From NCBI GenBank assembly GCA_017475785.1, contig JAFVEX010000054.1:1-5972 (forward strand): a DNA stretch of 5,972 nt, given 5' to 3'. This stretch comes from Eubacterium sp. Lineage in GTDB: Bacteria > Bacillota_A > Clostridia > Lachnospirales > Lachnospiraceae. Below are positions 1 to 5,731 of the stretch, in pieces. The notes below the pieces were generated by a model that searched no databases, was not told the origin of the DNA, and saw only the letters and a program-made list of their open reading frames with translations. Position numbers and translations under genes: made by a program. Within the stretch, counting starts at the first letter, position 1. Each line of letters starts with the position of its first letter.

Positions 1-60
1 CCTGCAGACAATGGCAAAGGAGTGAACCGGGAAGAACGCCAAACTCTGTATGGAACTCGG

Positions 61-89
61 TTGTCTTTTTGTTATGGACAAACTATAAT
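61..89 (+). promoter_or_regulatory. Predicted sigma-A-type promoter of the nucleoside operon
   Basis: TTGTCT at 61-66 and a perfect TATAAT at 84-89 are separated by exactly 17 bp, the best-spaced promoter match seen in the window. The start of transcription should fall near 95-97, giving the first gene, udp, a leader of about 220 nt. An imperfect operator-like palindrome (68-82) lies in the spacer. No other strong promoter was found before cdd, deoB or punA, so this is the likely main promoter of the cluster. This is a prediction by motif only. Confidence 0.68.
68..82. promoter_or_regulatory. Operator-like palindrome inside the promoter spacer
   Basis: TTTGT (68-72) and ACAAA (78-82) form a 5-bp inverted repeat around a 5-nt centre, lying between the -35 and -10 boxes. 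A second overlapping pair, TTGTC (61-65) and GACAA (77-81), surrounds it. A dimeric repressor bound here would block RNA polymerase. The arms are short and A/T-rich, so chance is possible, and no regulator is assigned. Confidence 0.35.
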
Positions 90-117
90 CTACTTGTAAT
101 CGTCTGTCGTTCTATAT

Positions 118-259
118 TTGTAACGATTCAGAACCTCCCTGGTTTCTTTATCGTTACGACGCGGTTTTTCGATTGAATTCGCCTTCACCGAAGGAAAAAC
201 CGCACTCCTGAATCATGTTCATACGCCCTCAGCAGCATGTGCTTAGGGCTATGCTGAAC
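118..259 (+). promoter_or_regulatory. Structured 5' leader of udp with three consecutive hairpins
   Basis: The stretch before udp holds no convincing gene but three hairpins in a row. Hairpin 1 pairs 118-127 with 150-159 and 130-135 with 141-147, with an internal loop, one bulge and a UCCCU loop. Hairpin 2 has a perfect 10-bp stem, GCGGTTTTTC (161-170) with GAAAAACCGC (194-203), and a small inner CTTC/GAAG stem. Hairpin 3 pairs 217-223 and 225-229 with 245-252 and 256-259, and its loop can form AGCA/TGCT. A competing 7-bp helix, GATTCAG (125-131) with CTGAATC (208-214), would disrupt hairpin 1. None of the hairpins is followed directly by a U-run, so they do not look like simple terminators. 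The layout fits a regulatory leader RNA, but it matches no riboswitch or T-box consensus I recognise. Confidence 0.5.
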
Positions 260-315
260 AATTACCTGTACTCCATCAAATTTCGAACAATTTCAAAAGG
301 AAACGAGGTGTGGTC

Positions 316-1098
316 GTGAATTATTCAGAAAATAAAGAAAAACAGTATCACATCCAGGTTGGAAAGGGAGACATCGGCCGCTACGTAATTCTGCCGGGCG
401 ATCCCAAGCGCTGTGTAAAAATCGCGCAGTATTTTGATGATCCGGTGTTGGTCGCGGACAGCAGAGAGTATGTGACCTACACAGGGACGCTGGACGGCGT
501 CAGGGTCAGCGTAACCTCTACCGGGATCGGCGGACCATCCGCAGCCATTGCGATGGAAGAACTCGTGGCCGCGGGCGCGGACACCTTTGTCAGGATCGGA
601 ACCTGCGGCGGCATGCAGCTGGATGTCATGAGCGGGGATGTGGTGATAGCGACCGGCGCGATCCGCATGGAGGGGACGAGCCGCGAGTACGCGCCGCTGG
701 AGTTCCCCGCCGTCGCTGATATCCAGGTGGTAAACGCACTGATGGCCTCCGCGGCGGCGCTCGGCGTCACCAGTCATGTGGGTGTGGTTCAGTGCAAGGA
801 TTCCTTCTACGGACAGCACTCCCCCGAGACGAAACCAGTCAGCTATGAGCTGCAAAATAAATGGGAGGCGTGGAAGCGGCTGGGATGCCTCGCTTCTGAA
901 ATGGAATCCGCGGCACTGTTCATTGTCGGCGCCAGCCTGGGCGTCCGCGCCGGCTCCTGCATGCTGGTCATGGCCAACCAGGAGCGCGAAAAGGAAGGGC
1001 TGGAAAATCCCGTCGTACACGACACCGATATGGCGATCCGCACGGCGGTCGGCGCGATCAGGAACCTGATCAAGGCAGACAAGAAAACTCTGATTTAA
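316..1098 (+). CDS. udp: Uridine phosphorylase
   Basis: It catalyses phosphorolysis of uridine (and often deoxyuridine) to uracil and (deoxy)ribose-1-phosphate in the cytosol, using the nucleoside phosphorylase-I (PNP/UDP) fold. The 260-residue protein is close to the roughly 253 of E. coli Udp. Visible family motifs are LPGDPKR (26-32, phosphate/ribose site), TSTGIGG (67-73), RIGTCGG (93-99, phosphate-binding Arg and Thr) and SEMES (194-198, the ribose-binding Glu-Met-Glu). The uracil-recognition loop reads DSFYGQHS (162-169): the Gln is present, but a Ser stands where E. coli has Arg168. The start is chosen as GTG 316, because GAGGTG at 305-310 sits 5 nt upstream; an in-frame GTG at 310 is also possible but overlaps that site. 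It is the first gene after the promoter and structured leader, and lies 144 bp before cdd. Uridine phosphorylase is the best call; the exact base specificity is less certain. Confidence 0.92.
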   Translation: MNYSENKEKQYHIQVGKGDIGRYVILPGDPKRCVKIAQYFDDPVLVADSREYVTYTGTLDGVRVSVTSTGIGGPSAAIAMEELVAAGADTFVRIGTCGGMQLDVMSGDVVIATGAIRMEGTSREYAPLEFPAVADIQVVNALMASAAALGVTSHVGVVQCKDSFYGQHSPETKPVSYELQNKWEAWKRLGCLASEMESAALFIVGASLGVRAGSCMLVMANQEREKEGLENPVVHDTDMAIRTAVGAIRNLIKADKKTLI

Positions 1099-1242
1099 TC
1101 CATCACCGCTCAGCTCAAATTAATCGGTGTTTTCTTAACACGCAGAAACATAATTGATTACGGCGGCTTCTGACCACGACGAATCGTCTGCGTAGAATTC
1201 GTCTGCAGAGCCAAAATCCGAAAGGGTCAGGTGAGGACTAAC

Positions 1243-1683
1243 ATGAAAGCACAGAATTCCACCATCTGCGAAAATAAGATCCGGGAACTGATCCGGACTG
1301 CGCTTGCCCAGCTCGCGCGTTCCTACGCGCCGTATTCCCGCTACCACGTCGGCGCGGCACTGCTTGCCAGGGATGGAACCATTTTTACGGGCTGCAATGT
1401 GGAAAACGCATCCTACGGCGCGACAAACTGCGCGGAGCGGACTGCTTTTTTCAAGGCGGTCAGCGAAGGGGTCACCGATTTTGACGCGATCTGCGTCGTC
1501 GGCGGTTCTGAAGGAACTGTCACGGAATACGCGCCGCCCTGCGGCATTTGCCGGCAGGTCATGATGGAGTTCTGCCGTCCGGAAACCTTCCAGATAATTC
1601 TCGCGACAGATGAAGCGCACTACGACATCTATACCCTGAACGAGCTGCTGAAGCTGGGCTTCGGACCCGGAAACCTGAAATGA
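1243..1683 (+). CDS. cdd: Cytidine deaminase
   Basis: It hydrolytically deaminates cytidine and deoxycytidine to uridine and deoxyuridine, feeding the phosphorylase encoded just upstream. The 146-residue length fits the small tetrameric, zinc-dependent class (B. subtilis Cdd is 136). The signature is complete: CAER at 63-66 gives the first zinc Cys and the catalytic Glu65, and PCGICRQ at 99-105 gives zinc ligands Cys100 and Cys103. The substrate-binding CNVENASYG segment is at 51-59 and the YAPYSRYHVGAAL segment at 28-40. The start is ATG 1243, 6 nt after AGGTGAGG (1229-1236); an upstream in-frame GTG at 1231 lies within that ribosome site and is rejected. Only 50 bp separate the stop from deoB, so the two are surely cotranscribed. 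The 144-bp gap to udp shows no clear promoter. Confidence 0.96.
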   Translation: MKAQNSTICENKIRELIRTALAQLARSYAPYSRYHVGAALLARDGTIFTGCNVENASYGATNCAERTAFFKAVSEGVTDFDAICVVGGSEGTVTEYAPPCGICRQVMMEFCRPETFQIILATDEAHYDIYTLNELLKLGFGPGNLK

Positions 1684-1733
1684 CGGGAATCTGCATCCGG
1701 AAAAACGATTATAACAACAGGAGGTGAACGCGC

Positions 1734-2921
1734 ATGAATTATCAACGAATCTTTGTTGTTGTCATCGACTCGCTCGGTGTCGGCGCCATGCCGGACGCGG
1801 AGCGGTTCGGCGATGCCGGCGCAAACACACTGGGGCACATCGCGGAATCCGTGAAGGATCTACAGATCCCCAATCTTGTGCGGCTGGGAATTGCCAGTCT
1901 TACTCCCCTGAAGGGAATTCCTGCCGATCCGGCGCCGCTCGGATACCGCGCGGTTCTCAGGGAGGCGAGCAATGGTAAAGATACCATGACCGGCCACTGG
2001 GAAATGATGGGCATCGAGACCAAGACGCCGTTTCAGACCTTCACAGAGACCGGGTTTCCTCCGGAGCTGATCGCAGAGCTGGAAAAGCGAACCGGCCACA
2101 AGGTGATCGGAAACAAGAGCGCAAGTGGTACTGTCATTCTCGATGAACTCGGGGAAGAGGAAATCGCGACCGGCCATATGATCGTCTATACATCAGCCGA
2201 TTCGGTGCTGCAGATCTGCGGAAACGAGGAAACCTTTGGTCTGGATGAGCTGTACCGGTGCTGCGAAATCGCCAGAGAGCTGACACTCCGTGAGGAGTGG
2301 AAGGTCGGGCGTGTCATCGCCCGCCCGTATGTCGGAAAGAAAAAAGGAGAATTTGTCCGGACCAGCAACCGGCACGACTACGCGCTCAAGCCGCCGGGAC
2401 CGACCGTCATGAACGTCTTGAAGGACAATGGATTTGATGTCATCTCTGTCGGAAAGATCGTTGACATCTTCGACGGCGAGGGAATCACGGAATATCAAAA
2501 ATCCACCTCTTCCGTCCAGGGAATGGAGCAGACAATCGATCTGCTGGATAAACCTTTCCACGGTCTGGCCTTCGTGAATCTGGTCGATTTCGACGCGAAA
2601 TGGGGCCACCGTAGAAATCCGCAGGGCTACGCGGAGGAGCTCGGGCGCTTCGATGAGAAGCTCGGCCTTCTTCTGCATAGCCTGCGTAACGATGATCTCC
2701 TGATCATCACAGCAGACCACGGCACAGATCCGACGCACACCGGAACCGATCACACACGTGAAAAGGTACCGTTCCTGGCCTGGTCCCCCGCGATGAAGGG
2801 CTCAGGCGCGCTGCCGGAGCAGCCGACCTTTGCAGTGATCGGCGCAACCATCGCCGACAATTTCGGAATAGAAATGCCAGAAGGCACCATCGGATCCTCA
2901 CTGCTGGATCAGCTGGTCTGA
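1734..2921 (+). CDS. deoB: Phosphopentomutase
   Basis: It interconverts ribose-1-P/ribose-5-P and deoxyribose-1-P/deoxyribose-5-P, linking nucleoside phosphorolysis to central carbon metabolism. It is a two-manganese enzyme of the alkaline phosphatase superfamily, and its 395 residues match B. subtilis and B. cereus DeoB (about 394). Visible motifs are the N-terminal metal-binding [10 protein letters not shown] (8-17, Asp12), [11 protein letters not shown] (81-91, with Thr84 equivalent to the phosphorylated Thr85 of B. cereus), NKSASGT (127-133), [10 protein letters not shown] (152-161), [12 protein letters not shown] (209-220), [13 protein letters not shown] (282-294) and [18 protein letters not shown] (326-343), the last two carrying the remaining Asp/His metal ligands. 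All key residues are present. The start ATG follows a near-perfect AGGAGGTGA (1719-1727) by 6 nt. It lies between cdd and the repeat-filled gap before punA. Confidence 0.97.
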   Translation: MNYQRIFVVVIDSLGVGAMPDAERFGDAGANTLGHIAESVKDLQIPNLVRLGIASLTPLKGIPADPAPLGYRAVLREASNGKDTMTGHWEMMGIETKTPFQTFTETGFPPELIAELEKRTGHKVIGNKSASGTVILDELGEEEIATGHMIVYTSADSVLQICGNEETFGLDELYRCCEIARELTLREEWKVGRVIARPYVGKKKGEFVRTSNRHDYALKPPGPTVMNVLKDNGFDVISVGKIVDIFDGEGITEYQKSTSSVQGMEQTIDLLDKPFHGLAFVNLVDFDAKWGHRRNPQGYAEELGRFDEKLGLLLHSLRNDDLLIITADHGTDPTHTGTDHTREKVPFLAWSPAMKGSGALPEQPTFAVIGATIADNFGIEMPEGTIGSSLLDQLV

Positions 2922-2933
2922 AACTGGTTCGCA

Positions 2934-3065
2934 AAAATCACGCGTTTCATTCAACCCCTGCATTAATTCGGAAAGTTAAAATCACGCGTTTCATTTTAAA
3001 AATGTATTGATTCGGAGAGGTAAAATCTTGCGTTTCATTCAACCCTGTATGAATTCGGAGAGGAG
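2934..3065 (+). repeat. Three tandem 44-bp repeats in the deoB-punA gap
   Basis: Three units of exactly 44 bp lie head to tail: 2934-2977, 2978-3021 and 3022-3065. Each begins AAAATC followed by (A/T)(C/T)GCGTTTCATT and ends in ATTCGGA with a purine-rich GGAGAGG-like tail. Units 1 and 3 share the middle TCAACCC; unit 2 has an A/T-rich middle instead. The last unit ends in the GGAGAGGAG ribosome-binding stretch of punA, so units 1 and 2 are upstream copies of the leader and ribosome site, followed by no gene. The array fills nearly the whole 150-bp gap. Local tandem duplication is the simplest origin; the copies have since diverged. Any regulatory role is unproven. Confidence 0.85.
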
Positions 3066-3071
3066 AAAAAA

Positions 3072-3884
3072 ATGCTTCAGAAACTTCAGACCTGCCTGGA
3101 GAGCGTGCGAAGTAAGACAGATTTCCGGCCGGAGGCCGGGCTGATCCTTGGTTCCGGCCTTGGTGACTTTGCGGATAAACTTACGGCAGAAGCGATCGTA
3201 CCGTACGAAGAAATCGAAGGATTTCCCAGATCCACTGTCAGCGGACACAAAGGACGCTTCGTATTTGCCCATGTTAAAGGTGTCCCGGTCGTGATCATGC
3301 AGGGCCGCGTGCACTATTACGAGGGCTACCCGATGGCAGACGTCGTACTGCCGACGCGCCTGATGGGTATGCTCGGCGCCAAAAAGCTGATTCTGACCAA
3401 CGCCGCCGGCGGCGTAAATGAAAGCTTCCGCCCCGGTGACCTGATGATGATCACCGACCACATTACCACCAGCGTGCCGAGCCCGCTGATCGGGCCAAAT
3501 CTCGAAGAACTCGGCCCGCGTTTTCCTGATATGAGCGAGGTCTACTCCCCCCGCCTGCAGGAAGTAATCCGCAAGGCAGCTTCCGGGTGCGGCATCGTCC
3601 TGCAGGAAGGTGTATACGTCCAGCTGACAGGGCCGAATTACGAGACGCCCGCTGAAATCCGCATGTGCCGCGCCTGGGGCGGAGACGCTGTGGGAATGAG
3701 CACTGCCTGCGAAGCCATGGCCGCTTGCCATATGGGACTGGAGGTCTGCGGAATCTCCTGCATTACCAACATGGCGGCAGGAATTACCGCGGCAAAACTC
3801 GATCACAGGGAAGTACAGGAAACAGCAAACCACGTCGCGCAGGATTTCAAAAAGCTTGTGACAGCCGTAATTGCGACGATGTAA
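3072..3884 (+). CDS. punA: Purine nucleoside phosphorylase, trimeric 6-oxopurine type
   Basis: It cleaves inosine, guanosine and their deoxy forms with phosphate to give the free base and (deoxy)ribose-1-phosphate, the substrate of DeoB encoded upstream. The 270 residues are normal for the low-mass homotrimeric PNP class. Motifs seen: GSGLG (27-31, phosphate loop), SGHKGRF (57-63, phosphate-binding His59), QGRVHYYEGY (77-86), TNAAGG (109-114), GPNYETPAEIR (187-197, base-binding Glu191), VGMSTACEA (207-215) and CITNMAAGI (230-238). Asn233 matches the Asn that selects 6-oxopurines in bovine PNP (Asn243), so inosine and guanosine rather than adenosine are expected. The start ATG lies 5 nt after AGGAGA (3061-3066), partly supplied by the third 44-bp repeat. 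The hexameric DeoD type is excluded by the motifs. Confidence 0.95.
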   Translation: MLQKLQTCLESVRSKTDFRPEAGLILGSGLGDFADKLTAEAIVPYEEIEGFPRSTVSGHKGRFVFAHVKGVPVVIMQGRVHYYEGYPMADVVLPTRLMGMLGAKKLILTNAAGGVNESFRPGDLMMITDHITTSVPSPLIGPNLEELGPRFPDMSEVYSPRLQEVIRKAASGCGIVLQEGVYVQLTGPNYETPAEIRMCRAWGGDAVGMSTACEAMAACHMGLEVCGISCITNMAAGITAAKLDHREVQETANHVAQDFKKLVTAVIATM

Positions 3885-3906
3885 TTATAAAATAACTGAT
3901 CTATTT

Positions 3907-4019
3907 CAGGAAATTGCGAAACTCTTTCTTGGATATGAATTGTATATAATATTCAAACGGACTTCCTCGCTGTAAACTTCTAAAGCCTGTTTAAGTGCCG
4001 GAAGTTTCGCAATTACCTG
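3907..4019. repeat. Long-range inverted repeat flanking the deoC promoter
   Basis: The left arm 3907-3923 (CAGGAAATTGCGAAACT) and right arm 4003-4019 (AGTTTCGCAATTACCTG) are reverse complements at 16 of 17 positions, with a 79-bp centre. A transcript running through from punA could fold the arms into a long hairpin, whereas a transcript starting at the TATAAT box between them would carry only the right arm. At the DNA level the arms could be paired operators. The ribosome site of deoC (4038-4043) lies outside the stem. The repeat itself is plain in the sequence; its role is inferred. Confidence 0.75.
3945..3950 (+). promoter_or_regulatory. Possible internal promoter (-10 box) before deoC
   Basis: A perfect TATAAT at 3945-3950 lies in an A/T-rich patch, between the arms of the inverted repeat and about 100 nt before the deoC start. 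No good -35 hexamer sits 16-18 bp upstream (the best-placed bases read CTCTTT), and there is no extended TGn element in register. If active, it would need an activator or be weak. It could give deoC expression separate from the rest of the operon. Confidence 0.4.
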
Positions 4020-4049
4020 GCTAATCTATTCACGTATAAGGAGAAGCAC

Positions 4050-4706
4050 ATGGAACAAAATGAAATATTAAAAATGGTCGACCACACCCTGCTGACACAG
4101 ACAGCGTCATGGGCGGAAATTAAAGAAATTCTCGACGACGGAATGCGTTATGGTACGGCTTCCGCCTGCATTCCGGCAGCGTATGTAAAGCAGGCAGCAG
4201 ACTATGTAGACGGAAAACTCCCGATCTGCACCGTAATCGGTTTTCCGAACGGATACAGCACAGCCGCGGCAAAAGCATACGAAGCGGCAGACGCCGTAAA
4301 AAATGGCGCGTCAGAAATCGATATGGTCATTAACATTGGATTCCTTAAAGACGGGCGCGATCAGGAAGTGCTCGATGAAATCCGCCTGGTCAAAGAAGCA
4401 TGCGGAGAAAAGCTGCTGAAAGTGATCATAGAAGCGTGCCTCCTGACCGAAGAAGAGAAAATCAGGATCTGCAGAATTGTCACGGAGTCCGGCGCGGATT
4501 ACATCAAAACATCCACCGGCTTCTCGCTGGGCGGAGCGACATTTGAAGACGTATCACTGATGAGAAAATATGTCGGATCCGACATCAAGATCAAGGCTGC
4601 CGGCGGCATCTCCTCCTTTGACGACGCAGAGGAATTCATCCGCCGCGGCGCTGAGCGGCTTGGCACAAGCAGACTCATCAAACTGCTCAAGGGGCTGCCA
4701 AGCTAA
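4050..4706 (+). CDS. deoC: Deoxyribose-phosphate aldolase
   Basis: This class I aldolase cleaves 2-deoxyribose-5-phosphate to glyceraldehyde-3-phosphate and acetaldehyde, the last step of deoxynucleoside catabolism, acting after DeoB. The 218-residue length matches the Firmicute DeoC family and folds as a TIM barrel. Catalytic residues are visible: Asp91 in the [10 protein letters not shown] segment, the Schiff-base Lys153 in DYIKTSTGF (150-158) and the assisting Lys182 in IKIKAAGGI (179-187). The VDHTLL segment at 10-15 is also typical. The start ATG follows AAGGAG (4038-4043) by 6 nt. It is the last gene of the plus-strand cluster; the 165-bp gap before it holds an inverted repeat and a possible promoter, so it may also be transcribed alone. 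The annotated motif set is complete and no damage is seen. Confidence 0.97.
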   Translation: MEQNEILKMVDHTLLTQTASWAEIKEILDDGMRYGTASACIPAAYVKQAADYVDGKLPICTVIGFPNGYSTAAAKAYEAADAVKNGASEIDMVINIGFLKDGRDQEVLDEIRLVKEACGEKLLKVIIEACLLTEEEKIRICRIVTESGADYIKTSTGFSLGGATFEDVSLMRKYVGSDIKIKAAGGISSFDDAEEFIRRGAERLGTSRLIKLLKGLPS

Positions 4707-4742
4707 GCATCTCTGTGCATATATATTGAGTGCGATCTCTGT

Positions 4743-4818
4743 GGGCGAAAAAGCTGCGCTGCGCACCCTGCGCTGGCGCGGCTCTCACTTCGTCCTCTCC
4801 GGATCGCCCGGTTTTCTT
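4743..4818 (+). terminator. Probable operon terminator after deoC (plus strand)
   Basis: GGGCGA (4743-4748) pairs with TCGCCC (4804-4809), and the T-rich tail TTTTCTT follows at 4812-4818. A very stable inner hairpin (4752-4783) sits inside the loop and brings the outer arms together. It starts about 36 nt after the deoC stop, where an operon end is expected. The large loop makes it an unusual intrinsic terminator, so the call is moderate. Confidence 0.45.
4748..4783 (-). terminator. Intrinsic terminator for the HEPN gene (minus strand)
   Basis: Read on the minus strand, AGCCGCGC (4783-4776) pairs with GCGCAGCT (4759-4752), allowing one G-U pair, and an inner GCGC/GCGC stem (4770-4773 with 4761-4764) closes on a 5-nt loop. 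The stem is followed at once by TTTTT (4752-4748). This is a classic G+C-rich stem plus U-run, 83 nt beyond the stop of the HEPN gene. The same palindrome is the core of the plus-strand terminator. Confidence 0.65.
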
Positions 4819-4865
4819 AATTTATCAATCACATCCTGATAACCCCTGTGCCGCACCCCCTGCCG

Positions 4866-5297
4866 TCAAGTTTCTTTATCTCTGTATAATTCCTCCTTTT
4901 CTTGACAGTATGTTTTTATCATCTTGATCAAATTTGATGCTGTCTCTAGCATTTCCAGCGCCTCATCCTTAGTCGCTATATAAAAATCATCATAATCACT
5001 GGCATGTCTTATTTCTGCAGCTTCCGCAATTTGATGTCCAATCGCACGGGGAAAAATTTCTGGTTTGACATAGGTCTTGTTAAAATAAGCCAATGTATCT
5101 TTGTGACGCTTAAATGCTGTCTTCTCCAGCGCCAAAACTGCTGAAATTGCATGAAAAATAGCATAATATGCACGATTATTGGCACCCTTGAAATCATGAA
5201 TATCAAACAGCACCCTTGCTGAGTTTAAATCATTCTTTGCAGTTTCTATTCTGTAGAAAGCCAAATCCCACACAGTTCCTTTTTCTTCAGGATTCAA
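4866..5297 (-). CDS. HEPN domain protein (PF05168-like), probable partner of the adjacent nucleotidyltransferase
   Basis: The 143-residue helical protein carries HEPN hallmarks: NRAYYAIFHAISAVLALE (41-58), with an Arg-Ala-Tyr-Tyr-Ala helix, then a KRHKDTLAYF segment (63-72) and EIRHASDYDDFY (95-106), where the Arg-x3-Asp-Tyr-Asp pattern is typical of the PF05168 group. HEPN proteins paired with MNT nucleotidyltransferases are often toxins, many of them RNases. The RX4HXY motif of HepT toxins, and a C-terminal RX4-6H, are not seen here, so RNase activity is uncertain. It overlaps the upstream nucleotidyltransferase gene by 11 nt. The chosen start is TTG at 5297, 7 nt after GAGGGGGTG; no ATG fits as well. 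It is followed by an intrinsic terminator. The base composition is more A+T-rich than the deo genes, suggesting transfer. Family confidence is high; toxin function is inferred from context. Confidence 0.8.
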   Translation of the reverse strand: MNPEEKGTVWDLAFYRIETAKNDLNSARVLFDIHDFKGANNRAYYAIFHAISAVLALEKTAFKRHKDTLAYFNKTYVKPEIFPRAIGHQIAEAAEIRHASDYDDFYIATKDEALEMLETASNLIKMIKTYCQEKEELYRDKET

Positions 5298-5625
5298 ACA
5301 ATGACACCCCCTCTCTTCTCACGTTTGAATAAAACGGGTAAACATCTGCCCACTTATCAAATTGCTTCTGACTTTTTGCTGTTGGATTGATCTCCAGATC
5401 ATGATCCATATTAAAGTCAAAGGTCATACCCGAAAGTTTTCGACGGTAATTCTTTATCTCCATGTCTGTTAAATCCAGCAGTATCATAACATCGATATCT
5501 GAGCCCTGTCGATAATCACCTCTGGCATATGAACCATACAGGATAACACTCTTCAAAAATGGTCCATATATATCACGGATCCTGTTAATATAATCATTCA
5601 GATAAGTTCTCATTTCATCACTCAT
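5287..5625 (-). CDS. MNT-type nucleotidyltransferase domain protein, probable antitoxin
   Basis: The 112-residue protein is a minimal nucleotidyltransferase of the DNA polymerase beta superfamily. Its core GSYARGDYRQGSDIDVMIL (31-49) fits GSX10DXD exactly, with Gly31-Ser32 for nucleotide phosphates and Asp43/Asp45 for metal. A third acidic residue is likely in DHDLEIN (74-80), so the site looks intact. In known MNT/HEPN pairs this partner neutralises the HEPN toxin, in some cases by AMPylation. Its gene precedes and overlaps the HEPN gene by 11 nt, the usual order for translational coupling. The start ATG at 5625 has a poorly spaced AAGAGG 12 nt upstream, so initiation may be weak. A 106-bp gap separates it from the NiaR-like gene on the same strand, with no clear promoter or terminator. 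Base composition is A+T-rich like its partner. Confidence 0.85.
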   Translation of the reverse strand: MSDEMRTYLNDYINRIRDIYGPFLKSVILYGSYARGDYRQGSDIDVMILLDLTDMEIKNYRRKLSGMTFDFNMDHDLEINPTAKSQKQFDKWADVYPFYSNVRREGVSLFES

Positions 5626-5731
5626 GATTGTATTGAACCTCTTTTTGTTTCATTTGCTGCTGCCAACGATTGCAAGACATAATTGACCAGATTCCATTGA
5701 TCCTTGTTTCTTAACTTCTCGGCCGCGCAAA

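Noticed and set aside
1..99. Open frame without a start codon (ends TAA at 97-99), possibly the tail of an upstream gene
   Set aside because: Only about 32 codons, no recognisable motif, and it runs through the predicted promoter; other frames are also open here, so it is not distinguishable from chance.
325..1020. Long open frame on the minus strand opposite udp
   Set aside because: It is the antisense shadow of a well-supported gene in G+C-rich DNA, with no family motif and no ribosome site.
1104..1136. CACCG/CGGTG hairpin with a TTTTCTT tail after udp, a possible terminator
   Set aside because: The stem is only 5 bp with a 16-nt loop; it could give partial termination at most and is too weak to list.
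2978..3021. TAAAAT boxes in the 44-bp repeats as promoter -10 elements
   Set aside because: No -35-like hexamer lies at 16-18 bp; the nearest TTGATT is 8 bp away. The boxes are better explained as part of the repeat unit.
3039..3833. 264-codon open frame on the minus strand opposite punA
   Set aside because: Same reason: the plus-strand protein has all PNP motifs, while this frame has a low-complexity, Cys/His-rich composition with no known domain.
4709..4743. ATCTCTGTG repeated at 4709-4717 and 4735-4743, a possible 9-bp target-site duplication
   Set aside because: Only 17 bp lie between the copies and there is no element or inverted terminal repeat; chance or a small local duplication is more likely.
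4822..4842. TTATCA/TGATAA inverted repeat between deoC and the HEPN gene
   Set aside because: Short A/T-rich arms with no T-run and no nearby start; nothing supports a function.
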